A stretch of DNA of 64,000 nucleotides from Grammothele lineata (lineage: Eukaryota; Basidiomycota; Agaricomycetes; Polyporales; Polyporaceae), in NCBI GenBank assembly GCA_002150815.3, contig NDFF03000055.1, positions 1-64,000 on the forward strand. The letters run 5' to 3'. Each line of letters opens with the position of its first letter. The stretch's first letter is position 1. Shown one piece after another: positions 1 through 9,827 of this stretch. The translations under genes were made by a program, and so were the position numbers. Under the pieces are notes generated by a model that worked only from the letters and a program-made list of their open reading frames with translations, made no database searches and was not told the origin of the DNA.

Positions 1-838
1 CTCGGAGACGCGCTCGACGAAGCGCCGCCGGATGAGCAGCGATTCGGCCTCGGAGCCGCCCTTGTCCGCGGTCTCGTTCAGCTCGTACGCGGACTCGTAC
101 ACCTCAGCCTCGTCCTCGACCTCGCAGTCGCAGCGCTCGTCCATCGACTTCCCCTTCACGCCCTACTCGTCCTACAGCTCGCTCCTCACCAATGCGCGCA
201 TCTGGCACCCGCCGATGCTCCCCCCGGACTCATCCCTGCACTTCGTGCACCCGCCGATGCTGCCCTCGGCGGCGTCGGAGGACTCGCCGATGTTCTACCA
301 CCCGCCGATGGCGCCGACCGCGGACGAGACGGACGCGCTCTTCGCCGCGTACTTGCACCCGCCGATGCTGCTGCCGAGGACTCGCCCCCGATGAGCTCGC
401 TCCAGGTGGGTGGGTACTGACGACTATCTAACGCACGCACCTCAACCACCGCCAACGCCGTCGACGAGGACGACTCCTTCGAAGCCGCCGTCTGGGGTGC
501 CCCGCATGCCACGGACTTCCAGCTCTCCTTCTCCGCCTTCCGCCGCAACGATGTCATGCCCTTGAAGAGGCGGCGCGTAAGCGCCTGCCATCGTGGGCCT
601 CAGCCTCAGGCAGAGCGTCGTCTGGCAGGCGTGTGGCTCGTCTATCCCCTTCGGCGAGCCCACGCCGCCCGCCCCGCGTCGCCGCCCGCACGAGGATCTC
701 GTACGGAACGTCGCACTGAGCATGGACCTAATCATCAGTAGCTACGACATCACCATTCAGGTTAGTGCTTTAGTGTGAAACGCTGTCACTTACCCTGCAC
801 GTTCGTGCTCGCAGGTGTGCCGCGGGCGAACACATTAA
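1..838 (+). CDS. 3' part of a HPPM-repeat protein, 5' end outside window
   Basis: An open frame enters from the left edge with no stop. It encodes a Ser/Tyr-rich stretch, then four repeats built on His-Pro-Pro-Met about 16 to 20 residues apart (codons near 217, 250, 301 and 358). This frame stops at 392-394. The next frame continues the repeat's theme (Ala-Glu-Asp-Ser-Pro) and runs to a good donor near 406. Downstream, an acceptor near 467 leads to an acidic exon. Further plausible introns are about 570-625 and 762-815, and the terminal stop is near 838. The frame change at about 372 is unexplained: it could be a one-base indel, a sequencing error or a decayed gene. I do not recognise the family, and the repeats may be short docking motifs. 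The - strand is also open here, so the exact exon chain is uncertain. Confidence 0.45.
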
Positions 839-2000
839 CAGTGAGGCCCGCTCCTTGTGGTGTGTTACCCGCTGCGATGTGTTATGACATGAGCTGACGA
901 TATTTGAGCCTACCAGGGTGTGCGGCTTTCAGTCCTGCGATCTCGGTCGGGTGAGCCGCGATGGGTCTTCGTTCGGTGTTCAAGGAACATCGAGGCGGCA
1001 TATATACGACAAGTGTGACTCATTATACTCGTAGCTAGTTCGTTATTGCATATGTCTGTATATCAGACAACTCACGAGAGATCATGACCATATCGCTCTG
1101 TCATAGTCTGCATATATATAGTGTGATAAGGCATCTTTTCTACGTCAGCTTTCGAATTGCCTTTGGGAGCTTTTAGTGGCTAGTTTATGTAGGCTCGCGG
1201 CCGTGCGGCCGCACGGTCGGACTTGTCACTATCCCCGCACTCGTCTCCGTCCTCCCGCGCTTGTTGTTGCCGTGTCATGCTCGCCCGACGGCCACACGCT
1301 CGCGTTCAGCTTCTTCCCCATCCCGGTCTCTGCACTCGCACACGTGGCAACCGAGGTCACCGGCATTCAGTCCACTGTTGCGCTCAAGAAGGCCCCCAAT
1401 TCAACGCCGTCGTCCATCTCCACCCCGGATCCCGCCCCTGTCCTCGCGTCTGTGGTTGTTCTCGTCCACACTCTAGCTCCTTGCCCTCCTGCCGCCGTTG
1501 TCAGACGCGAAACCGCGTTCATCTTCAAGTTCGCCCTCGCAATCCCAATCAACGCTGTCACTGTGCTGATCCTAGGCTGGTCTCTGCCGCCACCCCCACG
1601 GTGTACGCTTCTGCATTTGTTCGAGCCCTATCACCTTCATCATGCTTGCAACTACAGTCACGGCCCTTCCCCTCACGATTGCTGTCGCCGCCATCCCAGT
1701 GGTCGTCCCTGTAGACATCCCGCGCCTGTGCCTGCGCTCTCTGCGGACGCCCTCTTGCTCCCCAGTGTGGGTTTGGAGTGCGGAACAGGTATGTGCTGTA
1801 TTCCCCGCACCTTTGTCCACGCCCGCGCCCCCTCACACCAATATATACCTGTCCCGCGCTACGAATGCTGTGACTGGCCAACACGGCTCCGCTGGGGGCC
1901 TGAACATCCTACTGACACACGATATGACAGGACACTAACTCTCAAAACGCACCTCTCATATCCTCTCTGTCTCAACACTCCCTGCCTGGCTCTCCCTCTC
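839..2000. other. intergenic, no convincing gene
   Basis: The first 330 bases are AT-richer with several TATA-like runs. From 1176 the sequence is pyrimidine-rich on the + strand and therefore stop-poor. A 304-codon frame (1176-2090) runs into the next gene's first exon in the same phase, but its upstream part has no recognisable domain and competing frames are equally open. I treat it as the leader or promoter region of the next gene. Confidence 0.5.
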
Positions 2001-3792
2001 ATGACACGCGCTCCATATCCGAAGTCAAAAAAAGTGGAAAGGCGTCTTGCAGCCAAAAAACTGCGCGAAGAACTGGTGAGTTGCTGCTGACATAACTGAG
2101 ACAGTGTTCTGAGATTCGACTGTCAGGCTGCTTCTCTTTGTGACGGCGAAGCCTCCACGTCTCCTGGTGGAGATAGTAAACAGAAAGGCAAGGAGAAGGG
2201 AGGCAAAGGCAAGGAGGAGGGAAAGAAGGGGAAGGAGCCACGAGTGCGCAGGGCGGTACGCCGATTGTTTTGTCCTACTTCCTGCCGAGCTTCGACCGAC
2301 TCTTTTATCTTGCAAGCACATCCCTAAACCTTACAATGTACCAGACCCTGGTGTGGGTCATCTTTATGCAGACCACCCGAAAGCATGTCGTTCCCCCGAG
2401 GCTCTGGAACGCGAGGCGTCGAAGTGGGGCAAACGCGTGGCCGAGAACATCTTACGACATGCCCCTACATTCCAGATATCACAGTCCCTAGACGACCTAC
2501 GGTCTTCAGCAAGTCGGAGCGAGGAGGCCCTCGCCCAGCTCGAAGCAGTCTGTGACTCTGAGCTCACCACGCTCAAGCCCATAGCCCAGTCATGTAAATA
2601 TGTTGACAGGTTTGAGAGGCTTGTAGCGGTGTATTGTGGACATCGCATCATAATGGTGAGTGGCTTTCATTGACATGTATGTCAACTGAGACCAAGGGTT
2701 GTCAACAATAGGAAGAACAGTCTTCGGGGCCGTGTCCTCTGGCTGAGCAGTATGCAAAGGGCCGGGATCTACCATATTTGCAAGAACTAGCGTCACTGTT
2801 GGAGACTCGAGTGGTGTTTGATGGGATACCGGTAAGTCAATCTCGACAATCCTCACTAACAGTATGGTCGTCTAACATAAAAATACATCTCTAAAGACCT
2901 CTTACTTGCTACGATATCATGCCGCAACTCAGCGCCTCATGAACCATATCCCTCCTCGTGTTGCCCATGAATGCCAGAAGCGTCATGAGGTTGAGGTGAA
3001 CGACCTTGAGCAGCTGATCATGAGGTATCTACTGGAGGGTGACGGCAGAGCTGAGCGGAAGGGTGTCCATCACATGGGAATGTGGATGATGCGGGGACAT
3101 AGTCTCGGGGTGAGTCTAGTCTCTGTTTAATGTTTTCTGTGCTAATGTTTTCTACATTCAGCCCCTCAAGCCTACTGGCGACATGCACCGCGATCAGCCT
3201 CGGGAAGCCTTTGTGCGCCAGTGGTACCGTGAGACGCGTGCAGTAGCTAAGTTCCTTGCAGCACTCTTTGAGACATTGTTTCCAAACCATTATCAAGTGT
3301 ACAAGAGGGCTTTCGACGCTGGTGTATGGCTGGAGGAAGATGAAGGGCCATGGCTTCAGCGTGCTATCGTCTGGAAACTTCAAGTGAAGTGCCACTTTGA
3401 CGACAAGGATGATGGACCGACGGCCACGTTTCCTTGTGGTTTCTTTGACGGTGGATACATGGAGGTGCCTCAGCTTTTTGCTCGTTTCATGTGCGTCTTC
3501 CTTTTTACTCATTTCACAGTGCGCTTACTACTTAATTCTCAGGTACGGGCCTGGGCATATATTGATCTCTATGTCTGGGGCGCTGGCTCATCGTGTGTCG
3601 AAGTGGGAGCCCAGGCCAGTCCCAGCCCCATCAGCTGAAGGCTCAGACGGAGATGTGGTGAAGCTGACACCAGGACGGGTTGGGAGTGTTTTCTTCTTTC
3701 ATCATGACAGTTTAAAGTTTTTGCAGCACAAACGTCCTGGTTTTTATAAGGCGAACCCTGATCACATAGATCCCCCTCAGCGCCGTCATTAA
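2001..3792 (+). CDS. putative 2OG-Fe(II) dioxygenase, TET/JBP-like layout
   Basis: Seven exons join in frame: 2001-2075, 2127-2255, 2317-2655, 2712-2831, 2897-3109, 3162-3490 and 3543-3792. They give 484 residues. The N-terminus is very basic, with Lys/Gly/Glu runs at about 45-65. The C-terminal third has a candidate double-stranded beta-helix: His370-x-Asp372 for iron, a Gly-Pro-Gly-His turn at 404-407, the distal His418, and a Gly-Arg before a Phe-rich strand that could hold 2-oxoglutarate. This order matches 2OG-Fe(II) oxygenases and resembles the TET/JBP-like proteins expanded in basidiomycetes. If active it would use 2-oxoglutarate, O2 and Fe(II); the substrate cannot be told from sequence. 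The first Met is chosen because the coding character begins there, though the frame stays open upstream. The next gene on the same strand starts 309 bases on. Confidence 0.62.
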
Positions 3793-4101
3793 ACTCACTT
3801 GCATAAGTTGTGATCAGTATATGCCTTATAGCAATATTCTGTAGAGTTCAATTGAGGGGTGAGCCCTGCTTATGCGCGGGCGTGGGCTCTGAGGGTTTTT
3901 GAGTGTTGAATGTTGACGCTTAAGGAGTGCAGCCAAAGCTGATTAGATAAGATTAGCCCATTTATCGTGACGGGCATGCCTGTGCCACCCAGCGTCGTTT
4001 CCCATTGACTGCCCCTACCTACCACTGCTACACCCATACACTCTTTTGGTCCTCCGACCAGCAATTTCAGATATCCTTAAGCGCAACTCATCAGTTATAA
4101 A

Positions 4102-5711
4102 ATGTCTGGGCCTCTCAAGTATCAGCAATGTGCTCGCTTGATGCACTCGGAAGGCCACTCCGACGCAGTCAGCGTGGTCACCTTCAGCCCCAATGGATCA
4201 TACCTAGGATCTGGAGGTCTAGATGGACGAATTTGTATCTGGAGCATGCCTCATGGTAAGCTTCTGTATGTCTTTTCTGGGAAAAGTGCAGTTCTCTCTT
4301 TGGTGTGGCTCGGGCGGTCGAACGACTACCTCGTGTGTGGCATGGAAGATGGCACCATTGCATGCCTGTCTATCTCAAGTGTAAGTTACTTAGTCTGCTC
4401 TTTCTACGCTATCTTTCTAACTACTTTCAGGATCTTATCCAACTCAACGGCTTTTGGGCGCACCATTATCCCGTGGAACGACTTGCCTTTAACGCGAAGA
4501 CGAATTGGCTAGCATCTGGTGCTCACGAGGAGGTGAAGATTTGGTCTCGGTCCTCGGGCGGTGGGTTGTGTAATCACTTCGAAATGTTATGACGCCCTCA
4601 TTGTTTTCAGGGTTGTGGTCTCAAATCGCGACGCTGGGTCCGCCTCCGCGTAGCGCATACACTACCGCGTGCGAAGTGATCGTGACCAGTCTACATTGGA
4701 CCTCACGGCATCGCGTTCCTTCTGTTCTTTTAGTAACATACATGAGCCACGGAATTGTGTACGTTTGTGCTCTTTCGATTTACAATGCTAGCTCATCAGT
4801 CTCAGAGCGTTCGATGCGCGTACATGGGCTCGCATTCGTTCCACTCCAATTCCCGGTCGCATGTGAGTAGATCTTGGTGGTCTATATGGTGCCTGTCTCA
4901 TCGCGTCTCTAGAGCTGACGCGAGCCTCTCCGACGATGGTCGGTTGCTCGCAATATCCAACATGCGGACTGGGTTTGAACTGTTTACAATGAACGCACCC
5001 GCGGAAATCGACCCCCTCTTCGCGGTCAAACAGGACGTCACCGCTGGCCGCCCAATTCCTATTCGTTTCATCCATAAGGGTCACGCCATAGTCGGGGGGA
5101 CTTCTCATGGGCAAGTGAACATTTGGGATGTCCATTCGCGCCTGAAGCAGGCCTTAACGCTGACGGGTACGTAAACGAAACTCGACTCTCAGGTCAAATC
5201 CTTGCTCATCGGACCCTGTTCTTCTAGGGAAAACGTCAGTTCTCGCAGTTGCCGTACGTTGTTCGTTATTTCTGTTGTCTTCGTGCAGATTGAGCGAGTG
5301 CACCCAGGGACATTATAACGACATGCCCTGTGATAACTTCTTTATCGCTACTGGTGTCTTCAAGCCAGGAGATCCTTCGCCTATCATCGTTTGGAAGGCC
5401 CAAGAAGCTCGTACGCATTTTGTTGTAAATGTCAGACCTTTGTTCCATTGCTGATGCATTAATTTGTCAACCAGGGGCTCGGGCTCCATATGCCGAATCA
5501 GGACTTGAACGTTCATGGCACGCGGACACAAAGACATGGCATTTTTATGGCCACATGGTGCGCTCTCACACGCTCATCTTTTCAACTGAATTCCGCTCCT
5601 GATACCTGTGGCAAGCTCCTTCTGGTAGTGAAGTGGGTGGCAATCTCCGTGCTCATGTTGGGAGGCTGCCTATATTTTCTTGAGCTGTACTCCATACGTA
5701 GGGGCCTCTAA
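4102..5711 (+). CDS. WD40-repeat protein with C-terminal membrane helix
   Basis: Nine exons join in frame: 4102-4380, 4431-4560, 4611-4758, 4806-4862, 4913-5166, 5228-5253, 5308-5410, 5475-5557 and 5616-5711. They give 391 residues. WD-type blades are visible: an opening Gly-His near residue 18 followed by a strand ending Ile-Trp near 50, a second blade ending Lys-Ile-Trp near 130, and a late one ending Asn-Ile-Trp-Asp-Val. Only four or five blades are easy to see, so the propeller may be partly divergent. The last exon encodes a hydrophobic helix of about 22 residues right before the stop, suggesting tail anchoring, which is unusual for a WD40 protein. The short 26-nt exon and the acceptor at 5307 were chosen because they alone keep the frame. 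No specific partner can be named. Confidence 0.65.
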
Positions 5712-5951
5712 TGTGGGCGGAACTAGTACTCGGACATATCGTATCTACAGGCATCATCGTGGCTTGTTACATGCTCACGCCACTCCCGGTTGTGCCTTGT
5801 GGCAATCATCCGAGACCGACTAATTATTACCGCCCTGGCTCTTTCTTCCCTGTCCTCGACGACATGCGCCACTCAGAGATGATCCTCAGCGTGCTCCCTC
5901 AGTGCTGTGTCGCACTCGCTCTTCTCCTACTCCTGCACATGGGCTACAGCT

Positions 5952-7056
5952 ATGCACATCGACGGGTGCAGCCAGAAGTCACGTATTCTTTTTCCGCAGC
6001 TACCAAAGTCCGCCGTCACGGCCCGACGGTCCTCCAATTTGCGGCAAGAGTCCCGCCTGGCCATCGTTCCACACCTACCATCGTCCTGGCGGAGGATACA
6101 CGTGAAAGTCGAGCTCGGTGAGCTTTTTGTACATGATAGTGCGCACCCCAAAGACGAAACTTCTCTCAGATATATCAAGAATGAAGAAGGAGACTCATTT
6201 CATAGTGGCTCTGATGCCAGCAGTGGAGATGAGGCCATAGCTGACCAGACCAAACCACGGAGCATTTTGGTTCGCGCTGTCTCCGCTACTCCAGTCAACC
6301 CGCGCCAATCGAAGAGGACAAACGTCGACGACACTCCATCGTCTGGAAAAGGGCGTGCATCATCTCGTCCGCGGTCACCTTCGACGCCCCAACATCGCTC
6401 AAGCTCACCTGAACCGTCCTCGTCTAACGCCCCTGCTCCATCATTGACTCGAGGCCGAGGCAACACTCAGAAGGCTACCGCAAACTCGGGCGCTGCAGGT
6501 GCAAGCCGACGTACTAGATCGAAATCGAGAGCCGCTGCGTCGAGCAGTGAGGACGAAGAGGAGATGGAAACTACGGTGAGTACAGCTAAAGCCACACGAA
6601 ACCAGCATCACACACTGACTGCCTTCATTTAGTTCCTCAAACGACATTCGCGCGCCATACGCGACACCCAGAAATCCGAGGAGAAGCTCTACACGTGTTG
6701 GTTTCAGACCGAGTCGTCTGATAAGATTGTGGCACCACCCCGAGTCCACCGCAAATGCGGCCTTCAAGTTGGTGATCTCTTTTTGCACAAGTATGAAGAC
6801 AACATTCAGATTTGGCTGAGGGAAATTGACAAGGGCACGGGTAAGGAAGTATGGGAGGAAGTTCAAGTGGGGTACAAGCGTGGCGATACACGCCGCCTTA
6901 CCCTCACTCTCAAACTCCAAGTCCCATCCTGGGTAGGAGGAGATTGGGGTGCTAGACGTATCTCAGCCAGTAAGTCACTGTTGACTACTAAGGATGATCA
7001 CTGCATATTAAGGGTTATCAACAGTGGAACGTGCGGCAGGACAGAAATCGGGGTAA
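5952..7056 (+). CDS. unassigned Ser/Arg-rich protein
   Basis: The frame is open from before 5952 to a donor at about 6574. Introns near 6574-6632 and 6971-7013 lead to a stop at 7054-7056. The N-terminal half is low-complexity: Ser, Pro, Arg and acidic clusters, with a Glu/Asp run near the end of the first exon, and is probably disordered. The second exon encodes a compact segment of about 110 residues with a Cys-Trp-Phe-Gln motif, a basic Arg-Lys-Cys-Gly stretch, Val-Gly-Asp-Leu-Phe and several Trp residues, which looks folded. I do not recognise it. The start is uncertain; earlier coding in the same frame, or an upstream exon, is possible. A second frame at 5711-6121 with hydrophobic runs overlaps and might be real instead of the first 150 bases. 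Confidence 0.45.
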
Positions 7057-7551
7057 AGCTGCTTGAAGATATCATGTGGTGGAAGTTTCGTGCACGATGT
7101 TTGAGCCATATAATGCGGATGACCATGCATGAACGTCTTGTACTGTGTAATAAATATTGGTCGCCCAGAGCACGCTAGGTTAAGTACTATGTAACTGTGC
7201 TGCCAACTTGAAGGACTCGGACGCGTAAAGCGGGCTAGCCCACACGACGTGAGGTCCTCGCCAACTCCAGACCACGCATCGTGCACTTCTGACCTTGCTG
7301 CGCCAGTCACGCGTACTAAAATGATATTGGTGCCTCGCGATGAGCTTACGAATAAGATGTTGAGGAGAGGTTGCGCCACGGTGGCTCTGGAGGGCGAACA
7401 CCGGCAACATTCACCGGCCGCGGGCCGTGTGACCCACAGCGCACGAGCTCCTGAGCACGAGTGAGCGCTTAACGCAGCCACGCAACGGTTTGCCACGCGC
7501 GCCACCCAATTTTGCTCTTCCTCAGCCTTTCCCGCCTTTTGCCGACGACCG
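7057..7551. other. intergenic
   Basis: Gap between two + strand genes. Short open frames occur on both strands but none shows a domain. The last 100 bases before 7552 are pyrimidine-rich, as is common just upstream of fungal start codons. Confidence 0.5.
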
Positions 7552-8644
7552 ATGTCGTCTTCGGAACGTAGTGATTCTCGCTTCTCCTCCTCACGGTTCC
7601 TGCTCAGGGAGGACTCTTCTACTTGGCCATCGGGCTCGAGCAGTACGTGCACTACGCGAGCGCGCCACTAGATACTGACACCATTACCCCTTCCATCTTA
7701 TAGGTTGCGATCTTAGCAAGGTCGTCCGCTTCGAGACGACTCCTCGAAACTTATCGGAGACATCTGAGTATTCTACCTATATCCAACCGCCACCACGTCC
7801 CTTGGGGCAGCGAGAGCGCCACGCCGGGTTTCCCGTTCTCGCCACTGTTTCCGCCCTTTCTTTACTTCTGCTAGCGGCGTTCCTGCACTTCGCCCAGCAG
7901 AATGATGCCCTATATCCCTGGATCAACAACGCCATAGCTAGTCTTCCATTTAGTCCTAGCGTCCACGATGAATCGGTTCAAACTCTCAGCCCTGCTCTCC
8001 AAGCTGCCGTCCGAGACCTCGTAATGGACACACTCCGCGAATACCAGTGCGCGAACGGCATCCCCAATCGAGGACTCGAAGAGTTCGCTCGTAAATCAAG
8101 TGGTGGCACAATTGTTCTCGGACTTACGTCTGGGTACAATGGTCTCTCTGGCTGGCTATTTCATCGTGCTTCCGACGCAACAACGGTGATCGATGATACC
8201 GGACACGCCGGTTGCTGGATGCCTCCATCCCTTCCCGCACAGATTGGTCTACGCACAGCACGTATGTTCACCCCGTTGCATGTCACAATCGAAGCTCCGG
8301 AGGCGCCACTCGAGGACGAGGCTGGACAGATGCCGAAAAACATGAAGTTATGGGCCATTGTGGACGGGCGATCGAATGAAGAGCATTTTACCGCACTCGC
8401 TGCAGCACACCCGTCACTCAACGAGCAGACGTCTCCAAGGATCGCGAAAGGGTTCCGTTGGGCCCCACTGGCATCGTTCACATACGACATTCACAACACA
8501 TCCCGCACTCAATCCTTCCAGATCCCCTCCGTCTATACTGAATCTAGGCTAACATTTGGTGTCTTCGTCCTCGAAGTTCTGGACAATTGGGGATCGACGT
8601 CGACATGCGTTGGCGGGATTAGTATCTATGGTGAATTAGCATGA
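7552..8644 (+). CDS. SUN-domain protein of the nuclear envelope
   Basis: Two exons (7552-7642 and 7704-8644) give 343 residues. A Ser-rich N-terminus of about 70 residues would face the nucleoplasm, followed by one membrane helix at about 73-93. After a luminal stretch of about 70 residues comes a SUN domain covering the last 180. It shows the family's hallmarks: an Ala-Arg-Lys-Ser-Ser-Gly-Gly turn, Leu-Thr-Ser-Gly-Tyr, a Cys-Trp pair, the Val-Leu-Asp-Asn-Trp-Gly strand and a C-terminal Cys-Val-Gly..Ile-Tyr-Gly. SUN proteins span the inner nuclear membrane and bind KASH peptides in the perinuclear space to link nucleus and cytoskeleton. The luminal coiled coil is short compared with animal SUN1/2 and nearer to yeast Sad1-type proteins. 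Because the SUN fold is at the C-terminus this is a classical rather than a mid-SUN (Slp1-like) protein. Confidence 0.85.
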
Positions 8645-8799
8645 TTTTGAAGGTATTGTCGGGCTCCCTTTTCACACTCCGTTTCACTCACAAGAACAAC
8701 GCTTATAGATGATGTAACGTCTTTGTACTTCGGAGATGCAGTGAACTTGTAGCGCCACATCCCAATTGACCCTTGTGTCAAGCTTCCTCGCACAGACAT

Positions 8800-9120
8800 G
8801 GCTCACGCAGTGTGTCGCTTCGCAGCCTGGGCAGGATGTGCGGCGCGGTCATGATGAGCCCGCTCGACGTTGTCAAGACCAGCCTCTAGTCCGACCTCTT
8901 CCGCGCCAAGCGCACTGACGTCGCTAACCACAGCTCTGGGGCCGCTGTCGCAGTGCAGAGGAACTTCCTCTGGCATTTCGTCGAGACGGCGCAAATCATC
9001 CCGTGTGCTCACTTGTCGGTCGTCACGCAGAGCGTGTAGACATTCGTGATGCAGAACGCGGAGACGACGTCGATCACCACTCTCGACGTTGCGCGCATCC
9101 TACCGCGCTACCGTCACTCT
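8800..9120 (+). pseudogene. relic of a Rim2-type mitochondrial carrier
   Basis: In the frame of the ATG at 8836 the sequence reads Cys-Gly-Ala-Val..Pro-Leu-Asp-Val-Val-Lys-Thr, the mitochondrial carrier signature Px[DE]xx[KR]. A TAG at 8890-8892 follows where Gln is expected, then Ser-Asp-Leu-Phe-x-Ala-Lys and, after a loop, Leu-Trp-His-Phe-Val-Glu-Thr. That order matches the first repeat of fungal Rim2-like pyrimidine-nucleotide carriers. A second stop occurs near 9038 and no later carrier repeats are visible. It is a truncated, stop-broken fragment with no visible intron, so it may be a retrocopy or simply a decayed exon. Confidence 0.65.
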
Positions 9121-9827
9121 CAGAAACACCTCTTTCTGGTCAACTTCGAGGCACGACTCGGATCTGGCAGCGCGATATCCGGACCATCGCATGCAACGCG
9201 GGGGTGCAATATGGCTCACTGTGCTTGAGCCGCCGTTGTTTCCATTCACGCGCGCTACAGGCTGGCGATTTGCCCACCACCGTGGCTTCCGATGGAAACT
9301 AACTACTTGATTGACTGAGAGACTCGGACGTGATACCCATGTCGCAGGTCAATGAGATATTCGCGCTTCTAGCTGCATGGACATCTACGCTAACGGATCC
9401 GAAAGTCAGGGCACTATAGATATATGGCTCGAGCGCTTCTCATTACTTGGTGAACGTGCGCGATGGCGCCAGGCCTATCGTTCTCCAACAAAGGCACAGC
9501 GCATCTATCATTAGCCTACAGACATACCCCCAACGGACTACTGCTACTCCCAATAGGACAATAGGCTGCAATAGCTGTAGCCGTCAGCTGGAATGTTACA
9601 GGAGCCCCGTAGTAGATCGCGATTGTGCCACTCGGGAATTGCCTGAGCTGTCATAGCATTCCCTTATTTGCTTTAATGCCGTGAGTATACCGCATCTCCA
9701 CGCCCTTCTGCCCTTCTCCCCTCTTGTCTCTGAGCCACTCACTCATATCCCCGCTGCTGGTCAGCGAACTGAATCACTCCTTCTCCCACATTCTCCCCCT
9801 CTATCCCATCTTTCGATCCTCGAGTCC
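9121..9827. other. intergenic, nothing recognised
   Basis: No open frame here shows a domain, and no repeat or RNA gene is seen. The part from 9680 is pyrimidine-rich and leads into the start at 9828. Confidence 0.5.

Noticed and set aside
1176..2090. 304-codon open frame as a separate gene
   Set aside because: It merges into the first exon of the oxygenase gene, other frames are equally open because the region is pyrimidine-rich, and no domain is visible upstream of 2001.
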